Source: Sphaerotilus mobilis
GTDB lineage: Bacteria; Pseudomonadota; Gammaproteobacteria; Burkholderiales; Burkholderiaceae_C
Assembly: GCF_004216565.1 (NCBI RefSeq)
Contig: NZ_SGWV01000012.1
Location: 195,813 to 259,812 of the forward strand
Length of the DNA: 64,000 nt
Direction: 5' to 3'
The notes beneath the pieces were generated by a model. The model was not told the DNA's origin and did no database searches. It saw nothing but the letters and a program-made list of their open reading frames with translations. Shown piece by piece: positions 52,973-62,019 of the stretch (position 1 is the stretch's first letter; each line of letters opens with the position of its first letter). A program made the position numbers and the translations under genes.

Positions 52973-53446
52973 ATGACGCACCCCACGCTGCAACCGCTGT
53001 TTGTGCTGCTCGAACAGGCCGAACAGGCGCGCGATGACATCGTCGCCCAGCAAGCCCGCGCCGAGCAGGCCCATGCCGCCGCGCAGGCCCAGCAGGCCCA
53101 GCTGCACGGCTACCGGCAGGACTACCAGCAGCGTTGGCGGCAGCAGTTCGCGCAAGGTGTCGCCATCGCGCTGGCCAACTGTTACCACGACTTCGCCGGC
53201 CGTCTGGACGGCGTGGTCGAGATGCAGTCCGAACAGGTCACGCGCGCCGCGCAGGCCATCGAGCAACTGCGCGAACGCCGCCTCGCCGCCGAGCTGCGGG
53301 TGGCGTCGGTGCGCAAGCTGATCGAGCGCCGCGAGGCGCTGATGCGTGCCCAGGGCGAACGCCGCGAGCAGAAGGGCGCCGACGAGCTGGCCTCGCGCGC
53401 CGCCTGGCAGCGGCTGCAGCAGGGCAACGTCTTCGACATGGCCTGA
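52973..53446 (+). CDS. fliJ: Flagellar export protein FliJ
   Basis: A 157-residue coiled-coil protein, Gln/Ala/Arg-rich, with LLEQAEQARDDIVAQQARAEQAHAAAQ at the N-terminus and RKLIERREALMRAQGERREQK near the end. This is the FliJ pattern, the gamma-like stalk of the export ATPase and a chaperone escort factor. Slightly longer than E. coli FliJ (147). Starts 33 bases after fliI. Confidence 0.93.
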   Translation: MTHPTLQPLFVLLEQAEQARDDIVAQQARAEQAHAAAQAQQAQLHGYRQDYQQRWRQQFAQGVAIALANCYHDFAGRLDGVVEMQSEQVTRAAQAIEQLRERRLAAELRVASVRKLIERREALMRAQGERREQKGADELASRAAWQRLQQGNVFDMA

Positions 53447-53496
53447 GCGACGCACCACGTCCGTCGAACCGACCCCACGAGATCCCGGAGACCGCC

Positions 53497-55002
53497 ATGT
53501 CCAGCCCATCCCTGTCGGCCCTGAGCGCCGAAACCGCCCGCCTGGACCGCCAGGCCGCGAGCCGCAGCGGGCGAGACGAGGGGACGCCTTCCGGCGGCTT
53601 CTCCGCCTTGTTGACGCAGGCGCAGCAGGGCCGGGCTGGCGAGGCCGATGCGCGTGCGGCGACCTTGCAACGCCAGCTGCAGGAGCGTGCGGCGGCGGCC
53701 CCGAAACCGGCCTCCGCGCCGGCCCCGGCGACCCGACCGGCGACGCCGTCGAACCCGTCCATGAATGCGTCCACAAACGCGTCCACAAACACGGCGGCGC
53801 AGGCCGCCCGAACACAGGAGCAGCGCCAGACCGAGCAACGTCGCGCCGAGGCGTCGCGGGGCGAACGCGCCCGGGACGTCGCCGACGACGAGGACGGCGC
53901 CCCGGTCGACGAGCCGGCAGCCGAGCCGACACGCAGCGATCCGAGCGCGGCCAGCGGCGCGACGCCGACCTGGCTGATGCACACGGTGGTGCGCTCGACG
54001 ATGCGCGGTGGCGCGGCAGGTCAATCGTCTGCGGACACGACAAGCGGCGCGGCAGGCGGCACGGCCGGCGCATCGGCCGCGCCCATCGGCCCGGGCTCGG
54101 GCGGCACCGGCGAGCGGGCCGGCCCGCTGGCAGCGGGTGGCTGGGCGGGCGGGACCGGCCTGGGCGGCCTGGGCGGCCAGCCGGGCCAGACCGGTCCGGC
54201 CGAGCTGAAGGCGGGTCGTTCCGGCCCGGACGGTCCGGCCGATGCGGCGGGCCTGTCGGGTGTGAAGCCCGGTGCGCCGGGCAACGCGGAAGCCGCAGCT
54301 GCCGGCCGCGACGCGGCCGGTGCGATCTCGCTGGGCGAGGCCTTCCAGGCCGTTCCCGGACCAGAGAGTTTTGCTGGCCAACTGGCTGCGCTGGCCACGG
54401 CACAGGCCGCACCGACGGCCGCGTCCAACACGGGCAGCGGCCCGATCGGCCACCCCGTCGAGGCGCAGATCGACACACCGCTGGATGCGCCCGGCTTCGG
54501 CGAGGCCGTCATGCACACCGTGGCCCGGCTCGCCGGTGACGGCGCGCAGGAGATCAAGCTGCACCTCAACCCGGTCGAGATGGGGCCGATCCAGATCCGC
54601 ATCGCCATCGAGAGCGGTCAGGCCCGCATCGAGTTCGGCGCGGCCGCCGAGGCGACCCGCCAGGCGCTTGAACAGGCCATGCCCGCGCTGGCCGAATCGC
54701 TGCAGGCCGACGGCCTGAACCTCGCTGCTGGCAGCGGCGTGGCGCCGACCACCGATCCGACCTTGGCGGGCCAGGCGTCCGGCAACCTGTCGGCCTGGTC
54801 CGGCGGCAGCGGGCAGCCCGGCCAAGGACAGCCTGGCCCCGGACAGCGCGGCCTGTCCGATGGACGCAGCCCGGTGGCCGGCAACGCCCACAGCGCCGCG
54901 ACCGGCGTGGCGGCCCCCGTTGGCCACGAACTGCGCACCGGCTGGGCCGGCACCACCCGCCCCGGCAATGGGGCCTTGCGGGCACTCGATCTCTACGCCT
55001 GA
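53497..55002 (+). CDS. fliK: Flagellar hook-length control protein FliK
   Basis: A 501-residue protein. The N-terminal two-thirds are Ala/Gly/Pro/Thr-rich ruler sequence. The conserved C-terminal globular domain has EIKLHLNPVEMGPIQIRIAIESGQARIEF and ALEQAMPALAESLQADGL, the type III substrate-specificity switch motif. Start at ATG 53497 with CGGAG just upstream; the frame is open back to 53134 inside fliJ. It contains a short duplicated 12-bp repeat. Last gene of the fliFGHIJK group. Confidence 0.93.
   Translation: MSSPSLSALSAETARLDRQAASRSGRDEGTPSGGFSALLTQAQQGRAGEADARAATLQRQLQERAAAAPKPASAPAPATRPATPSNPSMNASTNASTNTAAQAARTQEQRQTEQRRAEASRGERARDVADDEDGAPVDEPAAEPTRSDPSAASGATPTWLMHTVVRSTMRGGAAGQSSADTTSGAAGGTAGASAAPIGPGSGGTGERAGPLAAGGWAGGTGLGGLGGQPGQTGPAELKAGRSGPDGPADAAGLSGVKPGAPGNAEAAAAGRDAAGAISLGEAFQAVPGPESFAGQLAALATAQAAPTAASNTGSGPIGHPVEAQIDTPLDAPGFGEAVMHTVARLAGDGAQEIKLHLNPVEMGPIQIRIAIESGQARIEFGAAAEATRQALEQAMPALAESLQADGLNLAAGSGVAPTTDPTLAGQASGNLSAWSGGSGQPGQGQPGPGQRGLSDGRSPVAGNAHSAATGVAAPVGHELRTGWAGTTRPGNGALRALDLYA
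53767..53790. repeat. Tandem 12-bp repeat within fliK
   Basis: GCGTCCACAAAC occurs twice in tandem (53767-53778 and 53779-53790), encoding the Asn-Ala-Ser-Thr unit, with a third half-unit before it. It keeps the reading frame, so copy-number change would lengthen or shorten the hook ruler region by four residues. Confidence 0.8.
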
Positions 55003-55196
55003 GGGCGGCCACGGGGCACGGCGAGCCCGACTTTCCACCCGCTGGGGAGCCGGTTTTCTCGTTCTTTTCGCGGTTTCAGATCAAGGGCGGACCCGAATAA
55101 TCGTTCTCAGAGGTTGCCGCTGCGCCGTGTGCGCGGTGGTCGCCGGAGTCGCCGCGGACCCGCCGGGTCCGGCGCTTCCCTTGTCAGGAGAACAGC

Positions 55197-55811
55197 ATGT
55201 CCGCTGCCGCTGCGCCCGCCGCCGGCGACGCCCCAGCCAAGAAGGGCTCCAAGAAGATGCTCATCATCATCCTCGCGGCCGTGTTGCTGCTGGGGGGGGG
55301 TGGAGCAGCCTTCTTCATGATGAAGAAGAACGCCGCCGCCGCCGAAGGCGAGGAGGGCGAGGAAGCCGGTGCCGACGCCGGCCACGCCAAGGCCGCCGCC
55401 CATGCGCCCGCGCCCAAGGCGGTCAAGCACGACCCCGGTCATCCGCCGACCTATGTCGCGCTCGACCCCTTTGTCGTGAACCTGGCCGACCGCGAATCCG
55501 AGCGCTATGCCCAGATCGGCATGACGCTGGAGGTCGACGACCCCAAGTTCGCCGAGCAGATGAAGGGCTACATGCCCGCGATCCGCAACGGCATCTTGAT
55601 GATCCTGGCGCACAAGACCTCGACCGAGCTGCTCAGCCGCGAAGGCAAGGAGACGCTGGCCGAGGAGGTGATGCGCGAGGCGGTTCGCCCGATGGGCATC
55701 GAGATCGATCCGCCCGAAGCCGAGGCCGACACCGGAAAGAAGAAGCGCAAGCGCGCGCCGGTCTACAACCCGGTGACGCAGGTCCACTTCTCCAGCTTCA
55801 TCATCCAGTGA
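55197..55811 (+). CDS. fliL: Flagellar basal body-associated protein FliL
   Basis: A 204-residue single-pass inner-membrane protein. A Lys-rich start is followed by the transmembrane helix (MLIIILAAVLLLGGGGAAFFMM), an acidic/Ala linker, and the conserved periplasmic domain (FVVNLADRESERYAQIGMTLEV) ending VHFSSFIIQ. It stabilises stators. Nine consecutive G bases (55292-55300) encode the Gly run of the helix. It starts a second operon, fliLMNOPQR, about 195 bases after fliK. Confidence 0.95.
   Translation: MSAAAAPAAGDAPAKKGSKKMLIIILAAVLLLGGGGAAFFMMKKNAAAAEGEEGEEAGADAGHAKAAAHAPAPKAVKHDPGHPPTYVALDPFVVNLADRESERYAQIGMTLEVDDPKFAEQMKGYMPAIRNGILMILAHKTSTELLSREGKETLAEEVMREAVRPMGIEIDPPEAEADTGKKKRKRAPVYNPVTQVHFSSFIIQ
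55292..55300 (+). repeat. G9 homopolymer inside fliL
   Basis: Nine G in a row (55292-55300) within the transmembrane coding region. A one-base change would shift the reading frame and abolish the rest of FliL. Confidence 0.9.
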
Positions 55812-55848
55812 CCGCGAGCCTCCCGGGGCGACCCGGGAAACCGACCCG

Positions 55849-56856
55849 ATGAACCAGCAGATCCTGTCGCAAGACGAAGTCGATGCCCTGCTCCAGGGCA
55901 TCACCGGCGAGAGCCAGAAGCTTGAGCAAGAGGACGCGCCCAAGGGTGGCATCCGCGACTACGACCTGGCCAGCCAGGAACGCATCGTGCGCGGGCGCAT
56001 GCCCACGCTGGAGATCATCAACGAGCGCTTCTCGCGCAACATCCGCGTCGGCCTGTTCAACTTCATCCGCAAGACGCCCGAGGTCAGCGTCGGCGGCATC
56101 AAGGTGCAGAAGTACAGCGCCTTCCTGCGCGAGACGGTCGTGCCGACCAACTTCAACATCGTCAGCGTGCGACCGCTGCGTGGCAACGGTCTGGTGGTGT
56201 GCGACCCGACGCTGGTGTTCGCGGTGATCGACGCGCTGTTCGGCGGCGTCGGCAAGTTCCACACCCGCATCGAGGGCCGCGACTTCTCGCCCACCGAGCA
56301 GCGCGTGATCCTGCGCATCGTCGAGGTCATCGCCGCCGAATACAAGAAGGCGTGGTCGGGCATCTACCCGCTGGAACTGGAATACCAGCGCTCGGAGATG
56401 CAGCCTCAGTTCGCCAACATCGCCGCACCGGGCGAGATCGTCGTGACGACCTCGTTCACGCTGGAGATCGGCGACTCGACCGGCACGATCCACTTCTGCA
56501 TCCCCTACGCGACGCTGGAGCCGATCCGCGACGTGCTGTATTCCAGCACCCAGGGCGACTCGGCCGAGCCCGATCGCCGCTGGGTCAAGCTGATGACCCA
56601 CCAGATCCAGGCCGCCGAGGTGCAGCTGGTGGCCGAGCTGGCGCACGCGCCGGCCACGGTCGAACAGTTGCTGGCGCTCAAGGCCGGCGACTTCATCGAG
56701 CTGGACTTGAACAAGTCCATCGAGGTCAAGGTCGACGGCGTGCCGGTGATGGAGGCCCAGTACGGCGCCTCCAACGGCCACTACGCCCTCAAGATCGAAC
56801 GCATGTTGACCAACCAGGCCGGGATGGGCTGGATAGGAGAGAGCCATGTCGGCTGA
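55849..56856 (+). CDS. fliM: Flagellar motor switch protein FliM
   Basis: A 335-residue protein. The N-terminal CheY-P binding peptide ILSQDEVDALLQGI is intact. The middle GGxG-like core (LFGGVGKFHTRIEGRDFSPTEQRVI) and the C-terminal FliN-like domain (LLALKAGDFIELDLNKSIEVKVDGVPV) follow. It sets rotation direction. Overlaps fliN by 11 bases. Confidence 0.98.
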   Translation: MNQQILSQDEVDALLQGITGESQKLEQEDAPKGGIRDYDLASQERIVRGRMPTLEIINERFSRNIRVGLFNFIRKTPEVSVGGIKVQKYSAFLRETVVPTNFNIVSVRPLRGNGLVVCDPTLVFAVIDALFGGVGKFHTRIEGRDFSPTEQRVILRIVEVIAAEYKKAWSGIYPLELEYQRSEMQPQFANIAAPGEIVVTTSFTLEIGDSTGTIHFCIPYATLEPIRDVLYSSTQGDSAEPDRRWVKLMTHQIQAAEVQLVAELAHAPATVEQLLALKAGDFIELDLNKSIEVKVDGVPVMEAQYGASNGHYALKIERMLTNQAGMGWIGESHVG

Positions 56857-57304
56857 CAACACCGCACCGGACCTGGCGTCCGAGCAGGACGCGATGGCCG
56901 CCGAATGGGCGGCCGCCCTCGAAGAACAGACCCACACCGGCGGCGCGGTCGGCGAGGTCGTCGGCAGCGCCGAATCGGTCGCGCCGGCGGCGTTCGCCAA
57001 CTTCACGCCCACGACGGTGTCGTCCAACCCGGCGGGCAACGACATCAACCTGATCCTGGACATCCCCGTCCAGCTGACGGTCGAACTGGGCCGCACCCGC
57101 ATCCCGATCAAGAACATCCTGCAGCTCGCACAGGGCTCGGTGGTCGAGCTGGACGCGCTGGCCGGCGAGCCGATGGACGTGCTGGTCAACGGCTACCTGA
57201 TCGCCCAGGGCGAGGTGGTGGTCGTCAACGACAAGTTCGGCATCCGCCTGACCGACATCGTCACGCCCAGCGAGCGCATGCGCCGGCTGTCGCGCGGCCA
57301 GTGA
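56846..57304 (+). CDS. fliN: Flagellar motor switch protein FliN
   Basis: A 152-residue protein with an acidic/Ala-rich N-terminal extension of about 70 residues before the conserved SpoA-like domain (LDIPVQLTVELGRTRIPIKNILQLAQGSVVEL, VLVNGYLIAQGEVVVV). It forms the C-ring base with FliM and helps dock the export ATPase. Start at ATG 56846 overlaps fliM. Confidence 0.97.
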   Translation: MSADNTAPDLASEQDAMAAEWAAALEEQTHTGGAVGEVVGSAESVAPAAFANFTPTTVSSNPAGNDINLILDIPVQLTVELGRTRIPIKNILQLAQGSVVELDALAGEPMDVLVNGYLIAQGEVVVVNDKFGIRLTDIVTPSERMRRLSRGQ

Positions 57305-57338
57305 ATCCTGCAAGACCGACCGATACAAGAAGGAACCC

Positions 57339-57722
57339 ATGACATCGAGCTGGACGGCCCTGCTGTGGCTGATCGTGGTGGTGGCGGCGATCCCCGTCGC
57401 GCTGTGGTTGCTCAAGCGTTCCGGCATGGCCGGGCGGCTCGGCGGCGCGGCGGCGGGCATGGGCCTGAAGCAGGTCGGCGCGCTGGCGCTCGGACCGCAG
57501 CAACGCCTGGTCGCCGTCGAGGTGGGCCGTGGCGAGCAACGGCGCTGGCTGCTGCTGGGCGTGACGCCGCAGCAGGTCAGCACGCTGCAGGTGCTCGACA
57601 GCTGGCCGGGCGGGCTCGCCGATCCCGACGCGTCGTCGACGGGTGCGATGCCCACGAGTTTCGGCGTCGAACTGGCGCGTCGTCTGCAAGGTGCTGCCCG
57701 CCGCAAGGACGACCATGTCTGA
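57339..57722 (+). CDS. fliO: Flagellar biosynthetic protein FliO
   Basis: A 127-residue membrane protein. One N-terminal hydrophobic helix ([18 protein letters not shown]) and a small cytoplasmic domain with [28 protein letters not shown] match FliO, which assists FliP assembly. Overlaps fliP by 8 bases. FliO is poorly conserved, so gene order carries part of this call. Confidence 0.88.
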   Translation: MTSSWTALLWLIVVVAAIPVALWLLKRSGMAGRLGGAAAGMGLKQVGALALGPQQRLVAVEVGRGEQRRWLLLGVTPQQVSTLQVLDSWPGGLADPDASSTGAMPTSFGVELARRLQGAARRKDDHV

Positions 57723-58512
57723 GCCTGTGCTTCGTCGCGTCGTCCCCAGGGCCGCCGCGCTTCTGGCCTTGTCGGTGTTGTCGGCCGTTTCTTCACCGGC
57801 TTTAGCCCAGGCCGCCGCCAATGTCGCCACCGGCGCACCGGCCACCTTGCCCTTGCTGGTCGGGCAGGGCGGTGGTGGATCGTCGTTCTCGGTGCCGGTG
57901 CAGACGCTGCTGTTCTTCACCGCGCTGTCCTTCCTGCCGGCCGTGCTGCTGATGATGACGGGCTTCACCCGCATCGTCATCGTGCTGGGCCTGCTGCGCC
58001 AGGCGCTGGGCACGCAAGCCGCGCCGCCCAACCAGGTGATCGTGGGGCTGTCGCTGTTCCTGACCTTCTTCGTCATGAGCCCGACGCTCGACCGCGTCTA
58101 TGCCGATGCCTACAAGCCCTATGCGGCCGGCCAGATCGGCTTCGAGGAAGCGGTCGCGCGGGGCGAAGCGCCGATGCGCCAGTTCATGCTCAAGCAGACC
58201 CGCCAGAGCGACCTGTCGCTGTTCGCCCGGCTGGCCAAGGTCGACCCGAAGATCAAGACCGAGGACGTGCCGCTGCGGGTGCTGGTGCCGGCCTTTGTCA
58301 CCAGCGAGCTGAAGTCGGCCTTCCAGATCGGCTTTCTGATCTTCATCCCCTTTCTGGTCATCGACATGGTCGTGGCCAGCGTGCTGATGAGCCTGGGCAT
58401 GATGATGTTGTCGCCCGTGCTGGTGGCCTTGCCCTTCAAGTTGATGCTATTCGTGCTGGCCGATGGCTGGAACCTGTTGCTGGGTTCACTCGCCGCCAGC
58501 TTCGTGACCTGA
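57715..58512 (+). CDS. fliP: Flagellar biosynthetic protein FliP
   Basis: A 265-residue export-gate protein. An N-terminal signal sequence ([18 protein letters not shown]) is followed by the family core [30 protein letters not shown] and the late [25 protein letters not shown]. It forms the FliP5Q4R1 core. ATG 57715 inside fliO is preferred because the signal peptide begins there; the frame is open to 57643. Confidence 0.97.
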   Translation: MSEPVLRRVVPRAAALLALSVLSAVSSPALAQAAANVATGAPATLPLLVGQGGGGSSFSVPVQTLLFFTALSFLPAVLLMMTGFTRIVIVLGLLRQALGTQAAPPNQVIVGLSLFLTFFVMSPTLDRVYADAYKPYAAGQIGFEEAVARGEAPMRQFMLKQTRQSDLSLFARLAKVDPKIKTEDVPLRVLVPAFVTSELKSAFQIGFLIFIPFLVIDMVVASVLMSLGMMMLSPVLVALPFKLMLFVLADGWNLLLGSLAASFVT

Positions 58513-58528
58513 CCGAGGACCGACCCCG

Positions 58529-58798
58529 ATGGATGCAACCCAGGTGATGAGCCATGGCCAGGAAGGCCTGGCGATCTTGATGATGGTGGCCGCGCCGATG
58601 CTGCTGACCGTGCTCGTGGTGGGCCTGGTGGTGAGCATCTTCCAGGCTGCCACCCAGCTCAACGAGGCCACGCTGTCCTTCGTGCCCAAGATGGTCGCCG
58701 CCGTGGTCGTGATGGCCGTGGCCGGCCCTTGGATGCTGACCACGCTGGTGGAATACCTGCAGCGCACGCTGCAGGCCATTCCCGCCGCGGTCGGCTGA
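58529..58798 (+). CDS. fliQ: Flagellar biosynthetic protein FliQ
   Basis: An 89-residue protein with two hydrophobic helices. LLTVLVVGLVVSIFQAATQLNEATLSFVPK is the FliQ signature. It joins FliP and FliR in the export gate. It starts 16 bases after fliP. Confidence 0.97.
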   Translation: MDATQVMSHGQEGLAILMMVAAPMLLTVLVVGLVVSIFQAATQLNEATLSFVPKMVAAVVVMAVAGPWMLTTLVEYLQRTLQAIPAAVG

Positions 58799-58820
58799 CG
58801 CACGCGCTGGCCCTGACCCG

Positions 58821-59591
58821 ATGATCGGCTTCAACGAGGCCCAGCTGATGCAGTGGCTCACGCCGCTGCTGTGGCCCTTCCTGCGCACACTGGCGCTGTT
58901 CTCGTCGGCGCCGGTGCTGTCGCTGCGCACGGTGCCGGTGCGGGTCAAGGTCGGCCTCGCCTTGCTGGTCTCACTGGCCGCCCAGGCCAGCCTGCCCGAG
59001 CTGGCTGCGCTGCCGGCGGTGCCGCTGGACAGCCCCACCGCGCTGGCGATGGTGGCCCAGCAGGTCGTGATCGGCCTGACGCTGGGCTTCGCCGCCCGGG
59101 TCGTGTTTGCGGCGGTCGAGTTCGCCGGCGAGCTGATCGGCCTGCAAATGGGCCTGAACTTCGCCGGCTTCTTCGACCCGGCCACCGGTGCCCAGGGCAC
59201 GGCCACGTCACGCTTCCTGAGCACGCTGGGCTCGCTGCTGTTTGTCGTCATCAACGGCCACCTGCTGCTGACGCTGGCGGTGGTCCGCAGCTTCGAGACC
59301 TTCCCGGTCAGCGACCACCCGCTGTCGGTGATTGACACGCTGCAGCCGCAGGTCTGGGGCGCCGAGATCTTCAAGCTGGGGCTGTGGATCGCCCTGCCCA
59401 TCGTGGCGATGCTGCTGTTCGTCAACCTGGTGCTGGGCATCATTTCCCGTGTGGCGCAGCAGATCCAGATCTTCTCGGTCGGCTTTGCCATCACCGTGTC
59501 GGTCGGCCTGGTCGGCATGATGCTGACGCTGCCCATGCTGCAGGGACCGCTGACCAGTGCGCTCGAACGCATGCTGTCACTGTTCGGCTGA
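58821..59591 (+). CDS. fliR: Flagellar biosynthetic protein FliR
   Basis: A 256-residue membrane protein. The start FNEAQLMQWLTPLLWPFLRTLALFSSAPVL and the ELIGLQMGLNFAGFFDP block are characteristic of FliR, the last part of the export gate. No flhB or flhA follows, so those genes must be elsewhere. Last gene of the fliLMNOPQR run. Confidence 0.97.
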   Translation: MIGFNEAQLMQWLTPLLWPFLRTLALFSSAPVLSLRTVPVRVKVGLALLVSLAAQASLPELAALPAVPLDSPTALAMVAQQVVIGLTLGFAARVVFAAVEFAGELIGLQMGLNFAGFFDPATGAQGTATSRFLSTLGSLLFVVINGHLLLTLAVVRSFETFPVSDHPLSVIDTLQPQVWGAEIFKLGLWIALPIVAMLLFVNLVLGIISRVAQQIQIFSVGFAITVSVGLVGMMLTLPMLQGPLTSALERMLSLFG

Positions 59592-59609
59592 CGCGACGTG
59601 GGTGCTGTC

Positions 59610-59615
59610 GATAAT
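59610..59615 (+). promoter_or_regulatory. Putative -10 box giving a leaderless lipoprotein transcript
   Basis: GATAAT ends 6 bases before the ATG at 59622, so initiation would fall at the start codon. No ribosome site is present. Confidence 0.4.
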
Positions 59616-59621
59616 TGATCG

Positions 59622-60173
59622 ATGCGCCCTGTACCCCTGATGACCCCCTTGGCCACGCTGGCGATGGCGATGTCGCTGCCCGCCTGCACACCAACGATGG
59701 ACTGGCGTGCCGTTCGCCTGGAGCCCGACGCGCGGCTGCAGTTCCCTTGCAAGCCCGATCGCCATGAACGCAGCGTTGAGCTGCCCGGTGACGCAGCACC
59801 CGCCCGCGTGCCGGCGCGCATGCTGGTCTGTGACGCGGGCGAGGTCACCTGGTCGGCCACCCAGTACACCTTGGCCGACCCGAACGCGGCGACCGCAGCG
59901 GCGGCCAGCCTGCAGGCCGTGCTGCTGGACAACCTGAAGGCGCGCGACGTGCAGGCCAGCTCGCCCCAGGTGCCCGGCGCGACACCCGGCACGGCCTGGC
60001 GCGCCACGATGAGCGGCCAGCGCCCGGACGGCAGCGCGGTGCAGGCGCGGGCGCTGTTCGTGGCCCGCGGCGCGCGGGTCTACCAGCTGGTCGTGCTGGC
60101 CCGTCCGAAGGCGGATGCGGGCTGGATCCCTGCCGCACAGGAATTTCTCGACGGCTTGCGCTGGTCGGTGTGA
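59622..60173 (+). CDS. Putative lipoprotein, hypothetical
   Basis: A 183-residue protein with a signal peptide ending in a lipobox-like LPAC near residue 22 (AMAMSLPACTPT). The mature part is small, with PDARLQFPCKPDRHERSVELPG and a C-terminal VYQLVVLARPKADAGWI. I do not recognise the function; similar proteins are annotated as hypothetical in Burkholderiales. It follows fliR but a GATAAT box just upstream suggests its own promoter. Confidence 0.75.
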   Translation: MRPVPLMTPLATLAMAMSLPACTPTMDWRAVRLEPDARLQFPCKPDRHERSVELPGDAAPARVPARMLVCDAGEVTWSATQYTLADPNAATAAAASLQAVLLDNLKARDVQASSPQVPGATPGTAWRATMSGQRPDGSAVQARALFVARGARVYQLVVLARPKADAGWIPAAQEFLDGLRWSV

Positions 60174-60257
60174 ACCGCACACGAGGTCCGACCGTTGGAG
60201 GCGACCGGCCTTCGAGCCCGAGCCCGTGTTTCGTCCAGGACACGCCCACCCTGCCGC

Positions 60258-60263
60258 CATAAT
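60258..60263 (+). promoter_or_regulatory. Putative -10 box ahead of the EIIA-Man gene
   Basis: CATAAT, followed 8 bases later by the ATG at 60272. Transcription would begin about at the start codon. A ribosome site is absent. Confidence 0.4.
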
Positions 60264-60271
60264 CCCGCGCC

Positions 60272-60727
60272 ATGGCCCGTCTGTTGATCCTCGCCCACGC
60301 TCCGCTGGCTTCGGCCTTCCATGCGGTCGCGGCGCATGCTTTTCCGGAACTGATCGACCGCATTCGCGTGCTGGACGTGCAGCCCGGCGATGTGCCCGAA
60401 CACGTCGAGGTCAAGGCCCGGTCCCTGCTGGCCGCAGGTGCCGGGGTCGACGGCGAGACCCTCGTGTTGACCGATGTCTTCGGGGCCACGCCCGCCAACG
60501 TCGCCCAGCGCCTGGCCGATGGCCTGCGTGTGCGTGTGCTGGCCGGTGTCAACGTCCCGATGCTGTGGCGTGCCTTGAACTACGCCCAGTTGCCGCTGGA
60601 AGAACTGGCCAGCCGGGCCATGATCGGCGGCTCGCAGGGCGTCATGCCCATCGCCACCACGCGTCCGCAGAACCAGGCGCACACGACCAACGTCCATGAT
60701 TCGATCGACCATCACCATCAGCAATAA
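60272..60727 (+). CDS. PTS EIIA component, mannose/fructose family
   Basis: A 151-residue EIIA-Man-type domain. The phosphorylated histidine is in the LILAHAPLASAF start (His9). ETLVLTDVFGATPANVAQRL is the second family motif. No EIIB, EIIC or EIID gene is next to it, so like other betaproteobacteria this is a regulatory incomplete PTS. Overlaps ptsH by 32 bases. Confidence 0.93.
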   Translation: MARLLILAHAPLASAFHAVAAHAFPELIDRIRVLDVQPGDVPEHVEVKARSLLAAGAGVDGETLVLTDVFGATPANVAQRLADGLRVRVLAGVNVPMLWRALNYAQLPLEELASRAMIGGSQGVMPIATTRPQNQAHTTNVHDSIDHHHQQ

Positions 60728-60965
60728 GCTGGGCCTGCACGCCCGCGCATCGGCCAAGCTGACCAAGCTGGCGGGCAGCTACCCGTGCGACGTCTTCTTG
60801 GCGCGGGCCGGCCGACGGGTCAATGCCAAGAGCATCATGGGCGTCATGATGCTGGCCGCCGGGCTCGGCAGCGAGGTCGAGATCGAGGTCAGCGGCGAGC
60901 GCGAGCAGGAAGCGATGGACGCGCTGCGCCAGCTGATCGACGACAAGTTCGGCGAAGGCCAGTGA
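60696..60965 (+). CDS. ptsH: Phosphocarrier protein HPr
   Basis: An 89-residue HPr. His15 is in NKLGLHARASAK and Ser46 in NAKSIMGVMML, the sites for enzyme I and HPr kinase. It passes phosphate from enzyme I to EIIA. Overlaps the EIIA gene by 32 bases, so the two are co-translated. Confidence 0.96.
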   Translation: MIRSTITISNKLGLHARASAKLTKLAGSYPCDVFLARAGRRVNAKSIMGVMMLAAGLGSEVEIEVSGEREQEAMDALRQLIDDKFGEGQ

Positions 60966-60986
60966 GGCCTGCCGAGGACGTCTCGC

Positions 60987-61862
60987 TCAGGCGGCGTCCT
61001 TGAGGAAGTGACGGCGGTAGCGCGACGGGATGTCGGCCAGCCGCAGCATGATAGGCAGGTCGGCGGTGTTGAAGTCCGGGTCCCACGCCGGTGCGCCCAG
61101 CACCTTGGCGCCGCAACGCAAGTAGCCCTTGATCAGCGGTGGCAGTTCAGCCGGAAGCGAGCTGTCCAGGTCCTCGACCGGCAGCGGCAGGCGCGGCTGG
61201 ACGTGGTGCTCGATCGGTGCAAGGTGGGTCCGGCGCAGTTGCTCCCACAGGCTGGCGGCGACGTGACCGCCGTCGCGCATGCTGATGCTGGCGCAGCCCA
61301 CCATCGTGTCCAGGCCGTTGCGCACCATGAAGTCGGCCAGAGCGGCCCACAGCGTCATGATCACGCCGCCGCTGCGGTGATCCGGGTGCACGCAGGAGCG
61401 GCCCAGTTCGGCCATGCGCGGCATCAGCGGACGCAGACGGGTCAGGTCGAACTCGGTCTCGGTGTACCAGCCGCCGATGCGCGCCGCCGCCATGGGTGTC
61501 AGGACCCGGTAGGTGCCGATCACCTTTTGCGTGCCATCGCGCACCAGCAGGTGCTCGCAGTGGTCGTCAAAGATGTCGCGGTCCAGTCCGACCGGCGTGC
61601 CCGGCAGGTTGGACAGCCGAGCGCCCATCTCGCCGACGAAGACATCATGGCGCAGGCGTTGGGCCTGGACGATGTCCGCCTCATGGCGTGCCCATGTGGC
61701 CACGCAGGCCGCTTCGGTCGCGGGCGTGGCCGGCGCCTCGACCACGACGGGCGCGACCGTCGCGCGGGGCCGCAACAGCGGCAGGCGGCGCGGGGCCGTC
61801 GGCGCACGACCCCAGAGGTCGGCCAGTGCCAGGGTGGGCTGGGGCAGTTCAAGCATGGTCAT
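60987..61862 (-). CDS. olsB: Acyl-ACP-dependent N-acyltransferase, OlsB/ornithine-lipid type
   Basis: A 291-residue GNAT-fold acyltransferase. Conserved blocks include RLRHDVFVGEMGARL, DIFDDHCEHLLVRD, ELGRSCVHPDHRSGGVIMTLW and the closing ELPPLIKGYLRCGAKVLG. These fit the OlsB/N-acyl-amino-acid synthase family that acylates ornithine with 3-hydroxyacyl-ACP as the first step of ornithine lipids. It lies on the minus strand between ptsH and ptsI. The specific substrate is inferred. Confidence 0.88.
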   Translation of the reverse strand: MTMLELPQPTLALADLWGRAPTAPRRLPLLRPRATVAPVVVEAPATPATEAACVATWARHEADIVQAQRLRHDVFVGEMGARLSNLPGTPVGLDRDIFDDHCEHLLVRDGTQKVIGTYRVLTPMAAARIGGWYTETEFDLTRLRPLMPRMAELGRSCVHPDHRSGGVIMTLWAALADFMVRNGLDTMVGCASISMRDGGHVAASLWEQLRRTHLAPIEHHVQPRLPLPVEDLDSSLPAELPPLIKGYLRCGAKVLGAPAWDPDFNTADLPIMLRLADIPSRYRRHFLKDAA

Positions 61863-62007
61863 CTCCTGAGGCTTTGACGCATGCTCGCCAAGACCGATGA
61901 CCCGCCCATGTCGATCCCACGACGCTTTGATGACAGTGCGCCGCTGCCGCCCGCATGTCTCCTCAAGCTCGGGGACAGACCCGATCGGCCGCTGGCATGC
62001 CCGCTGC

Positions 62008-62013
62008 TAGCAT
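62008..62013 (+). promoter_or_regulatory. Putative -10 box ahead of ptsI
   Basis: TAGCAT preceded by TGC (an extended -10 of the TGnTAnnnT form), ending 6 bases before the ATG at 62020. This implies leaderless transcription of ptsI. Confidence 0.4.
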
Positions 62014-62019
62014 GACCGC

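Noticed and set aside
50930..54478. 1182-codon minus-strand open frame across fliH-fliK
   Set aside because: Arg/Pro/Gly-rich and antisense to four certain flagellar genes.
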